A stretch of DNA of 12,768 bases, taken from NCBI GenBank assembly GCA_011064865.1, contig JAAKFX010000039.1, forward strand, positions 1-12,768. The letters are read 5' to 3'. The notes under the pieces were generated by a model. The model had not been told where the DNA came from. It saw nothing but the letters and a program-made list of their open reading frames with translations, and did no database searches. Position 1 is the stretch's first letter. Each line of letters opens with the position of its first letter. Shown here in pieces: positions 1 to 5,863 of the stretch. This stretch comes from Candidatus Anoxychlamydiales bacterium. GTDB lineage: Bacteria; Chlamydiota; Chlamydiia; Chlamydiales; SM23-39. Position numbers and translations under genes: made by a program.

Positions 1-135
1 CACAGATAATTTAAATCTATTTATTATAAATAGCTGTATTTAAGTTGTTTACAGACAGGGTATTGTCTTTTGTTTTAAGATTTTTTTTGTTATAAATAAA
101 TTAAAAATATAAGATATTGATAATAAGTATATTAA

Positions 136-171
136 GCAATGCATCTAAGGTATTGATTTTAAATGCATTGC
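136..171. terminator. 9-bp inverted repeat, possible transcription terminator
   Basis: The arms GCAATGCAT (136-144) and ATGCATTGC (163-171) are perfect reverse complements around an 18-nt loop. The repeat lies just downstream of the last gene of the minus-strand redox cluster. On the plus strand it is followed by AGATTTTTT, the better terminator geometry, so it could end a transcript entering from the left. On the minus strand the tract after it is TTAATATACTT, which is weak. The large loop lowers confidence. Confidence 0.4.
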
Positions 172-178
172 AGATTTT

Positions 179-391
179 TTAAATAACTGAATTTAAGGCC
201 ATTAAAACTTCATCAATCTCACCTTGAGATTTACCATGAGCTTGAAGCCCTTGCTCTAAGGTCTCAAATGAAGCTCCTGAGCAGCCACAGCAGCCAAGTC
301 CTACACTCATAAGTACTTCTGCTAGCATTTGCTTTTTTTCTGGATGGTGCAGAAAAATTTCTTCAATCGTCATATCTTTTGTTATTGCCAT
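179..391 (-). CDS. DUF1858 small redox-type protein (70 aa)
   Basis: This 70-residue protein matches the DUF1858 pattern, also described as the hybrid-cluster-protein-associated redox disulfide domain: an N-terminal ITKDMTIEEIF segment, a helix, then a glycine/cysteine turn followed by SFETLEQGLQAHG. The turn holds Cys34, Cys35 and Cys37 (GLGCCGCSG). The family's conserved cysteines are thought to have a redox or metal-related role, but the biochemical function is not established. There is no signal peptide or membrane segment, so it should be cytosolic. The start at 391 follows an AGGA site that overlaps the ferredoxin stop codon only 10 bp upstream, so the two are probably translationally coupled. 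Family assignment is fairly sure; function is inferred only from the ferredoxin neighbour. Confidence 0.85.
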   Translation of the reverse strand: MAITKDMTIEEIFLHHPEKKQMLAEVLMSVGLGCCGCSGASFETLEQGLQAHGKSQGEIDEVLMALNSVI

Positions 392-401
392 AAATATTAT
401 C

Positions 402-665
402 CTAAAATTTAATTTTAACGTTGCCGTTTTTTATCTTACATTGACATGCAAGTCTTTCATTTTGAATCTCACCTAGAAAATCTTTTTCAGCTTGTGTTGG
501 CTCAGATAGATTCTCCATGCCATCTACTATCTCTATAATACAAGATCCGCAAACCCCTTCAGAACAAGCAAAAGGTATTCCCGCTTGTTCGCATTCGTTT
601 TTTATTGGGCTGCCATCTGCAATTTCAACTTCTTCATTGTTATTTTCGAAGATAAGTTTTCCCAT
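402..665 (-). CDS. 2Fe-2S ferredoxin
   Basis: This 87-residue small electron carrier has the plant-type 2Fe-2S pattern: Cys34, Cys39 and Cys42 in the loop ACSEGVCGSC and Cys74 near the C-terminus, a C-x4-C-x2-C-x31-C spacing. Cys25 and Cys76 are extra cysteines not expected to ligate the cluster. Length is typical for a free-standing ferredoxin, with no fused reductase. The start at 665 is supported by a clear AGGAG 7 nt upstream. It sits second in a minus-strand trio: the 60-aa gene lies 68 bp upstream and the DUF1858 gene follows after 10 bp. A TATAAT hexamer on the minus strand (692-697) could give it its own start, but I see no good -35. The partner reductase or acceptor is not visible in the window. 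Confidence 0.93.
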   Translation of the reverse strand: MGKLIFENNNEEVEIADGSPIKNECEQAGIPFACSEGVCGSCIIEIVDGMENLSEPTQAEKDFLGEIQNERLACQCKIKNGNVKIKF

Positions 666-733
666 AATAATACTCCTATATATACATCAATATTATAAGA
701 GTATTTTTCAAAACTGTTTTTTTATCAAGAAAT

Positions 734-916
734 TTAAATATCGAATGTTATTTGATTTTCCTTAAGTAATTGATTAGCAGTCTCTTTTAAAGTGACTATT
801 CCATTTGGAAAACCGCATTTTATCAAAATTTTATTTAAAGTCTCAAATTCAGTCTCAAAAATATCTAATTGACTCTCTAATTTAGCGACTTTTTTTAATA
901 ACCCTTTATTGTCCAT
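734..916 (-). CDS. hypothetical 60-aa helical protein
   Basis: I do not recognise this family. The protein is 60 residues and mostly helical by composition. Residues 5-31 show a heptad-like leucine/isoleucine spacing (LLKKVAKLESQLDIFETEF and onward), suggesting a short coiled coil. A CGFPNG turn at 34-39 and a second helix (TLKETANQLLKE) follow. There is no signal peptide or membrane segment. The ATG at 916 is preceded by AATAGGTTTTAT, a modest AGG site. It lies 68 bp upstream of the ferredoxin gene on the same strand and may share its transcript. It is called real because of the start signal, the orderly amphipathic sequence and the position, but a short ORF in AT-rich DNA can arise by chance. 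Confidence 0.6.
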   Translation of the reverse strand: MDNKGLLKKVAKLESQLDIFETEFETLNKILIKCGFPNGIVTLKETANQLLKENQITFDI

Positions 917-1009
917 ATAAAACCTATTATTTATAAATATTATTTTAATTTTTAAAATTATTTATTTGTTATATGGTGTTCTCTTTTAAAGAAAATAACG
1001 CTATTTGTT

Positions 1010-1023
1010 AATAACATGTTATT
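1010..1023. repeat. 14-bp perfect palindrome, possible operator
   Basis: AATAACATGTTATT is an exact palindrome centred between 1016 and 1017, in the divergent intergenic region about 95 bp from the minus-strand ATG at 916. Its size fits a dimeric regulator site. It lies upstream of a minus-strand TATAAC hexamer at 968-973. AT-rich DNA makes palindromes more frequent, so the regulatory role is only a suggestion. Confidence 0.3.
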
Positions 1024-1275
1024 CTCTCTCTTAATGCTATTTTACTATAAATTTTAATTAAAATAAAGGTTAAAATTTTTTGTAAAAATATGCTAAAAAG
1101 CTGGTAGTTGTATAAATTATTTTAAAAATTTTAAAATTAAAAATATTAGTTCAGAGTAGATTCTGAAAGAGGTTTTTAATATTGTTAATTTAATTTTTTA
1201 TTAATTATATAAATAATTTATTTTATGTTTCATAGCGTAATTTTATTGAAATTAATTACGAGCTGTTATAAACTA

Positions 1276-1303
1276 TTTACAAGATTAGTTTAAATCTAAT
1301 AAT
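1276..1303 (+). promoter_or_regulatory. probable promoter of the Inc-like gene
   Basis: A TTTACA (1276-1281) is followed after 16 bp by AATAAT (1298-1303); overlapping alternatives are TAATAA at 15 bp and ATAATA at 17 bp. Transcription would start near 1310, leaving a leader of about 40 nt that ends in the strong TTAGGAGG ribosome-binding site. An imperfect dyad (ATTAG then CTAAT, 1284-1300) overlaps the spacer and -10 and could be an operator. Confidence 0.4.
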
Positions 1304-1350
1304 AGATTAAGAAAGTTAATTAAAAAAAAGTCCGGTTAGGAGGAAAAAAT

Positions 1351-3471
1351 ATGTTTAACAATGTAAGAAATTACTTAGAGCAAAAACTTTGGAATATTCC
1401 AGGGTCTTTATCTGAAGTTAAGAATAATGTAGCTAATAAGCTTTGGAATTCTCCAAAAAATTTAACAGAAGTGAAATACAATGTAGGAGATAAACTTTGG
1501 AATGCACCAAATTTATCACAAGTTAATGCTAATATGAAAAGTGGTTTGGGTACTAAACTTTGTAACAATTCAAGAAGAGTTAGTGAGTTCAAAGCAAATG
1601 TTGCTGATAGAGCAAAAAATGCTAAATATGATGTTGGTTCAGCATTATTTAATACATCTAGAAGAATTGATGATTTCAAAGGCAATGTTGCTGATAAAGT
1701 AACTAATGCTAAATTTGGTCTTGGAAGTGCACTTTTCAATACATCTAGAAGAGTAAGTGAACTAAAAGATAAAACAATTTATGCATTAAAAGCTGCAATG
1801 TTTAAAACAAAAACTAATTTAGGCAGAGTTGCTTATATCGTATCTTTAGTAGCAGCGGTTGCTTTAATAGGAGTTGGTTTTGCATATTCAATGCCACTTT
1901 TAATCGCAGGCTCAATTGTTGCAGGATCTACTGCATTAGCTGGTGGAATTTATGAAATCAGAAGAGCTAGAGCAAAAGTTGCAGATTCTAAAGAAGCTTT
2001 TGATGCTATAAGAGAACAAGGTAAAGTTGAAGCTAAAGAAGCTTTTGTAAAAGCAGCTTCAGAGTATTTTGAAATAGCTAGAGTTTATCAAAATCCAGCT
2101 AAATCAACTGATTTTGAGTCAAATAAAGTAAGATTTCAAGATGCTTACAAAGATCTAGTTAAAGCTTATACTAACTTTGCTCAATTCGGTACAGATGTAA
2201 AAGAAGTAACAGAATTATTCCAATCAGTAAATGAAGATTCAACGCTTAGAATTGATTTAAATGATGGAAGATTTGGAATTTTAGCTGATTTTGATCCATC
2301 TAATCCTACAAGTGCAAATGTTGTAAGTTGGGATAAGTTCTCTGAGATACTAGTTTCTCAAATGGTTCAAACTATTGATGCAAAATATCAAGCGTTAATT
2401 ACTTCTAAAGCAATAGAACTTGCGAAAAACTATAATTTAGAAGATATAACAAAAACAAATCAAGATGCAGAAAAAATATTTGATGCAAATTTTGATGCTA
2501 TGACTGAAATATCTTCAAAATCTTTAGGAAAAACTTTTGAGCAAATCCAAAAAGATTTACTTGCAAAAATCGTTAAAGAATTAGGCGGAGAGGATAAAAT
2601 TTCAGCTCAATTTAAAGAGATAAATTTTAACATAGCTGCTGGAAATAATAATGATTTCCAAATTTTAGAAGATTTTGCAAAAGCTAGTTTTGAATCACAA
2701 CTAGTTGAGAAAGATCAATTAGTTGCAAGTCTAGAAAAAGTAAGAGATTTAGAAATTGAAGATGTAATCAACGGAAATAAATCTAAAATTGATGAATTAA
2801 ACGCTGAAATCGCTGCTTTCAAAGCAGAAGAAGACGTTTTTGATAAAGTAAAGCAAAGTTTACTAGATCAAGTGGTAACGAAACCAGAAGAGTGTAAGAA
2901 AGAAACAGCTGAAGCTGAAGCCCAAATAGCTCAAATTGAGAGTAAAATTAGTGCTAAAGAAGCTGAAATAGCAAGCGTAAAAGCAAATCAAGAAGCTCAA
3001 ATAGCAGAAATTAAAGAAGTAAATGCTGAGCGAATTGATGGTGTTAAAGCAGAAAAAGCAAGTATAGAGAAGATCAGAGATAATACTATCTCTTCACAAG
3101 AAAAACTATACTTAGCAAAAGTAGAAGCTTTTAGAACTGTTTTAGCTAATCTTTTAAACGTTGAATTTAAAAGTATTGAAGGTAGTGTAAAACCTGTTTT
3201 AACTCAAATTGAGCCTAAAGATTTTGGAAAAGGTATTACTCAAATTAGCCACGAGCTACGATTACAAGCCTACGAAAAAGCAGAAGCTGAATCAGCAGCT
3301 GAATCAGCAAAAGCTGAAGCAGCAAATGCAACTTTATTTATTGATGCAAATGGAACTGTTTTTTCAGCTCCTGACGCTAGTCCAGCTCCAGCTGCTCCAG
3401 CTGCTGGATTATTAGCAAAAGCTGTTGAAGGCGCAAAAAATGCTTTCTTGGGAATTTTCGGAAGAGCATAA
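1351..3471 (+). CDS. Inc-like membrane protein with N-terminal amphipathic repeats and long coiled coil (706 aa)
   Basis: No known family is recognised. The start at 1351 follows a near-perfect SD (TTAGGAGG, 1337-1344). Residues 12-148 form about six degenerate repeats of the type KLWN-x-P-x-x-LSEVK-x-NV: two of 18 residues, one of 21, then two 29-residue copies (69-97, 98-126) and a partial one. Residues 160-178 and 183-200 are two hydrophobic segments joined by a tight turn (YSMP), the bilobed hairpin typical of chlamydial Inc proteins, followed by an Arg-rich IRRARAK. A mixed region (210-450) precedes a Glu/Lys/Ala coiled coil at about 455-600. The tail has an Ala/Pro linker (679-688) and a C-terminal amphipathic helix. 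There is no classical signal peptide; Inc proteins use type III secretion, which cannot be read from sequence. The role would be at the host-facing vacuole membrane; this is inference. It is monocistronic, ending at a strong terminator. Confidence 0.9.
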   Translation: MFNNVRNYLEQKLWNIPGSLSEVKNNVANKLWNSPKNLTEVKYNVGDKLWNAPNLSQVNANMKSGLGTKLCNNSRRVSEFKANVADRAKNAKYDVGSALFNTSRRIDDFKGNVADKVTNAKFGLGSALFNTSRRVSELKDKTIYALKAAMFKTKTNLGRVAYIVSLVAAVALIGVGFAYSMPLLIAGSIVAGSTALAGGIYEIRRARAKVADSKEAFDAIREQGKVEAKEAFVKAASEYFEIARVYQNPAKSTDFESNKVRFQDAYKDLVKAYTNFAQFGTDVKEVTELFQSVNEDSTLRIDLNDGRFGILADFDPSNPTSANVVSWDKFSEILVSQMVQTIDAKYQALITSKAIELAKNYNLEDITKTNQDAEKIFDANFDAMTEISSKSLGKTFEQIQKDLLAKIVKELGGEDKISAQFKEINFNIAAGNNNDFQILEDFAKASFESQLVEKDQLVASLEKVRDLEIEDVINGNKSKIDELNAEIAAFKAEEDVFDKVKQSLLDQVVTKPEECKKETAEAEAQIAQIESKISAKEAEIASVKANQEAQIAEIKEVNAERIDGVKAEKASIEKIRDNTISSQEKLYLAKVEAFRTVLANLLNVEFKSIEGSVKPVLTQIEPKDFGKGITQISHELRLQAYEKAEAESAAESAKAEAANATLFIDANGTVFSAPDASPAPAAPAAGLLAKAVEGAKNAFLGIFGRA
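1384..1794 (+). repeat. intragenic tandem repeats encoding KLWN/ALFN amphipathic units
   Basis: The N-terminal coding part consists of diverged tandem units that begin KLWN, KLWN, KLWN, KLCN, ALFN and ALFN (protein residues 12, 30, 48, 69, 98 and 127). The two 87-bp units at 1555-1641 and 1642-1728 are the closest pair. DNA identity remains locally, for example AATACATCTAGAAGA occurs in the last two units, about 87 bp apart. The repeats look like growth by unequal duplication, with older units shorter and more diverged. Confidence 0.75.
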
Positions 3472-3501
3472 TATCGACACAAGAATAATTTCACAAAAAA
3501 A

Positions 3502-3530
3502 CCCTAACAATAAAAGTTAGGGTTTTTTTT
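3502..3530. terminator. intrinsic terminator shared by two convergent genes
   Basis: CCCTAAC (3502-3508) and GTTAGGG (3516-3522) form a perfect 7-bp GC-bearing stem around AATAAAA, followed by eight Ts. Seven As precede the stem, so the element also gives a U-tract on the minus strand and can end transcripts from both directions. It lies 30 bp after the Inc-like gene and about 120 bp beyond the end of the minus-strand frame at 3641. Confidence 0.92.
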
Positions 3531-3640
3531 ATGTCTATAAAAAATACTAAACTAAAATGATAATAGGTATTTAATAGAATATACGTAAGTAATTCAAAAT
3601 AAAGCTATTAATAGATTTTTTTCAAATCTTTCAATCTGAT

Positions 3641-3976
3641 TTACCAAAGCCCGTGCCAAGATTTTTTAGCAGGTGTAACAGCTGTTTTTTCTTCTTTTTG
3701 AAGCTTCATTAATTGTTCGATTGGTGTCTTAATTGTTGTAAGCTTATTATAGGTTGTTTGGGCTGTTGAGTTTGAGCTAGCATTTGGATGATAAATATGC
3801 TGATTCAATAAATCTAGGGTTTCATCAGCTAAAACTGAAATATTAGCATTTAAAAGAAGTAAAAAACGTTTTAATAAAATTTTACTCTCTTTGCTAATGC
3901 CTTTAAAAAGCTCTCTAGTCTTGGCTGGATTTTCAGCTAGTATATTTTTATTTTTTTCTATTGTAGCTAGTAATTT
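3641..3976 (-). pseudogene. 111-codon in-frame continuation beyond the TAA at 3977-3979
   Basis: Reading on past the TAA that ends the 294-codon ORF, the same frame stays open for 111 codons and stops at a TAA at 3641-3643. The decoded sequence is orderly: KLLATIEKNKNILAENPAK directly after the stop, then a helical stretch (ETLDLLNQHIYHPN), a Thr/Lys-rich tail and the end KKSWHGLW. There is no ATG until codon 90 and the only near-start is a TTG at codon 57, so it is unlikely to be a separate gene. It is best read as the C-terminal part of the upstream gene, cut off by a nonsense mutation, unless the stop is read through or is a sequencing error. The joined protein would be about 406 residues. 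Confidence 0.75.
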
Positions 3977-4861
3977 TTACCAATGAATAGATGCTTTCTC
4001 TACAGCTTTTGTAAAATATTCTCGTGCATCACACACATTGGGAATGCTTTCAAATTTTTTCTCTGAGTCAGTTCTCTCAAATGGATCTTCAATAGGGGCT
4101 TCTTTTTCGGGTTCTTTAGGAGAGTCTGGGGCTGCTACTGCAGGTGCAGAATCGCTATCTTCTTTTGGTTTAGCTGGCTCTGCTGGAGATGGCTCTGCAG
4201 AAGGCTCATCTACCATAGGATCCGATTTCTCTTTCTTTGTAGAGATATTTAGCTCAATAGGTTGAGGCTTATAGTCTTCATCATCAGTTCTACTAGTAGG
4301 CATAGGCGACAAACTACCTCTTAGTATTTTCATTGCAGTTATATAAGTTGAGAGAGCTGTATCTAATTCAGAATCTATAGCTTCATATTTAGGTTTAATA
4401 TCTGTATTTATTGAATTTTTGGTATTTTCATCAATTTTAAGATCTTTAGATATATCAATTGTATAGGTTTTATTGCCGTTTTTAGAAGATTTGTATTTTA
4501 AAACAACCCTTGGATCTTCTCCATCAACAATGGGATATTCTTTAATTGTAATATATTTTAAATTAATGTCACCGATCTTTAATCCAGGATTATTTTTTAG
4601 CAGAGCTGAAATTCCCGATTCTAGGGTAGTTTTGAAAAGCTGAGCATAGCTTTTATGTGATGATGCTGTTGGATCATCAACTCTTTCACCACGCTCTTTA
4701 GTTATAATATAATAGATTTTTTTGCCATTGCCATTATCGAAAGTGATCTGAACTGGCATTGTTTGTTCTTTTTTAGGTGGTTCTATTTCTTCTGATACTG
4801 GAAGTGTTTTTGGGCTAGTACTAGGGCTTGGGTATTTTTTTCCAAATAAACCATAAGGCAT
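3977..4861 (-). CDS. unrecognised Pro/Glu/Lys-rich protein, probably truncated by an in-frame stop (294 aa)
   Basis: I do not recognise a family. The ATG at 4861 is preceded by AGAGAGATAATTAT (a modest GAGAG site) and by a near-consensus promoter. Layout: a short basic, Pro/Ser-rich start (1-35, MPYGLFGKKYPSPS), a mixed alpha/beta region (36-180, with GNGKKIYYIIT and GNKTYTIDIS strand-like segments), and a disordered Pro/Glu/Ser/Asp linker (about 183-265, many PAEP/PKEP motifs). A helix at 277-294 is interrupted by the stop. There are no membrane segments or signal peptide. The helix appears to continue beyond the TAA (see 3641-3976), so this product may be a truncated form. The low-complexity linker and the nearby Inc-like gene are compatible with a secreted effector, but nothing in the sequence proves secretion. 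Met35 is a possible alternative start. Confidence 0.8.
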   Translation of the reverse strand: MPYGLFGKKYPSPSTSPKTLPVSEEIEPPKKEQTMPVQITFDNGNGKKIYYIITKERGERVDDPTASSHKSYAQLFKTTLESGISALLKNNPGLKIGDINLKYITIKEYPIVDGEDPRVVLKYKSSKNGNKTYTIDISKDLKIDENTKNSINTDIKPKYEAIDSELDTALSTYITAMKILRGSLSPMPTSRTDDEDYKPQPIELNISTKKEKSDPMVDEPSAEPSPAEPAKPKEDSDSAPAVAAPDSPKEPEKEAPIEDPFERTDSEKKFESIPNVCDAREYFTKAVEKASIHW

Positions 4862-4915
4862 ATAATTATCTCTCTTTTTTAAAAAATGTTATTATTTATG
4901 TAATTATCTATATTA

Positions 4916-4944
4916 ATTATAATGTTTTTATTTTAAAATTTCAA
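4916..4944 (-). promoter_or_regulatory. near-consensus promoter for the 294/406-codon gene
   Basis: Read on the minus strand, TTGAAA (plus positions 4939-4944) is followed after exactly 17 bp by TATAAT (4916-4921). Transcription would begin near 4909, giving a leader of roughly 48 nt before the ATG at 4861. This is one of the best vegetative-sigma promoters in the window and argues that the gene was, or still is, expressed. Confidence 0.7.
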
Positions 4945-4971
4945 TAAAATTCTATAAAGTTTATATAAAGA

Positions 4972-5000
4972 TTGCAAGTGGTTGACTATCAGTATATTTA
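4972..5000 (+). promoter_or_regulatory. possible promoter of the adenylate kinase-like gene
   Basis: TTGCAA (4972-4977), 17 bp, then TATTTA (4995-5000) on the plus strand gives a leader of about 60 nt. A stronger -35-like TTGACT (4982-4987) lies inside but has no -10 at proper spacing. Between this promoter and the gene, TCTTAAGTCAAA (5022-5033) and TCTTAAGTAAAA (5045-5056) form a 12-bp direct repeat with one mismatch, 23 bp apart. Confidence 0.35.
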
Positions 5001-5068
5001 ATGGGATGGTTTTTTATTGATTCTTAAGTCAAAGATAATTAATATCTTAAGTAAAAAGGATTTGAAAT

Positions 5069-5662
5069 ATGGATAATGTGTATAAGTCAGTTTTGATCTA
5101 TGGCCCTCCGGGATCAGGTAAAGGAACCATCAGCAAGTTCTTAAGTCATTCAGATACAGTGTTTCATGTGTCGACTGGAGATATTTTTAGAGCTATTGAT
5201 CCAAAAACAGAAAAAGGAAAACAGATCAAAAAACTCATAGATGCGGGTGTTTTTGTGCCGGATGATGTAACGATTGATATTTGGCATAGCTTTGTTGAAG
5301 ATAAGATAAAAAAGGGCGAATATAAGCCAAATGAGCAGTTTCTGCTGTTGGATGGGATTCCCAGAACTCTGAAGCAAGCGATTCTGTTAGAGAAGTATAT
5401 TTCAGTTGAATATATCATTGTTTTAGAGATGAAAGATGTTAAAAAATTGATTGATAGATTAAAAAATAGAGCTCTAATTGAGAAAAGATTGGATGATGTT
5501 GATGAGAAGATTTTGCAAAAAAGAATGGATATATACTTAAACGATACTACAAAAGTTTTAAAACATTATCCAAAAGATAGAATTTATAATTTTAATGCTG
5601 ATCAAAATAAGTTAGAAGTTATAAAAGATATTTTGGGCAAGTTTGCAGCTATTTTAGGATAG
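5069..5662 (+). CDS. adk: adenylate kinase-like nucleoside monophosphate kinase, short-LID form (197 aa)
   Basis: The predicted role is phosphoryl transfer between ATP and AMP (2 ADP) in the cytosol. The fold is clear: P-loop GPPGSGKGT at 12-20, NMP-binding STGDIFR at 35-41, VPDDVT at 63-68, DGIPRT at 95-100 (usually DGFPRT), then an Arg-rich LID edge with Arg130, Arg134, Arg140-Leu-Asp-Asp143 and Arg152. The segment between Arg134 and Arg140 is only a few residues, so the large, often zinc-binding LID insert of typical bacterial Adk (about 214 aa) is absent. The short LID resembles AK1 or UMP/CMP-type kinases, so substrate choice is not certain. The start at 5069 follows AAAAGGA with 8 nt spacing. 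It stands alone: the gene before it is divergent, and the gene after it is 200 bp away with its own promoter. Confidence 0.88.
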   Translation: MDNVYKSVLIYGPPGSGKGTISKFLSHSDTVFHVSTGDIFRAIDPKTEKGKQIKKLIDAGVFVPDDVTIDIWHSFVEDKIKKGEYKPNEQFLLLDGIPRTLKQAILLEKYISVEYIIVLEMKDVKKLIDRLKNRALIEKRLDDVDEKILQKRMDIYLNDTTKVLKHYPKDRIYNFNADQNKLEVIKDILGKFAAILG

Positions 5663-5686
5663 TTCAGTTGTTTTTCTTATAAAAAA

Positions 5687-5714
5687 AATAATTCATTATT
5701 AATAATTCATTATT
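5687..5714 (+). repeat. perfect tandem duplication of a 14-bp unit
   Basis: AATAATTCATTATT occurs twice without a gap (5687-5700 and 5701-5714), 25 bp after the adk-like stop. Each unit is nearly self-complementary at its ends (AATAAT/ATTATT). It may be slippage in AT-rich DNA. No function is implied. Confidence 0.6.
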
Positions 5715-5796
5715 ATTATTTAATATATTTTTATTTGTTTTGTAATAGATGTTTATGCTTAATTAATTATTAATGCAATTCAAAAGATCTTGTTTA

Positions 5797-5825
5797 TTTT
5801 AATATAGTTGTAAATGTGCTATAAT
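5797..5825 (+). promoter_or_regulatory. extended -10 promoter for the 505-aa membrane protein gene
   Basis: TATAAT (5820-5825) is preceded by TG-C, an extended -10 (TGCTATAAT), with a weak -35 TTTTAA at 5797-5802 and a 17-bp spacer. Transcription would begin near 5832, about 32 nt before the ATG at 5864. Confidence 0.6.
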
Positions 5826-5863
5826 TATATTAATAATAAATTAATATTTTGTATTAGGTGAAT

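Larger units (their letters stand above)
917..1350. other. 434-bp gene-free divergent intergenic region
   Basis: No coding frame of any quality is visible here on either strand. It separates the minus-strand 60-aa/ferredoxin/DUF1858 genes from the plus-strand Inc-like gene and must hold promoters for both. Visible elements are a 14-bp perfect palindrome (1010-1023), a small TTCAGA/TCTGAA hairpin (1150-1167), a minus-strand TATAAC hexamer (968-973) with a poor -35, and the plus-strand promoter near 1276-1303. A small RNA cannot be excluded from sequence alone. Confidence 0.6.

Noticed and set aside
1371..1739. 122-codon minus-strand frame opposite the repeat array
   Set aside because: Its apparent repeats are the antisense of the KLWN/ALFN units. 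The plus frame has the SD, promoter and domain structure.
3270..3494. 74-codon minus-strand frame rich in Ala and Phe
   Set aside because: It is antisense to the Ala-rich C-terminus of the 706-aa gene and only mirrors its codon pattern; it has no independent start signal.
3605..3620. CTATTAATAG palindrome followed by Ts as a second minus- or plus-strand terminator
   Set aside because: It is only A/T-rich with no loop or GC stem; the strong terminator at 3502-3530 already serves both converging genes.
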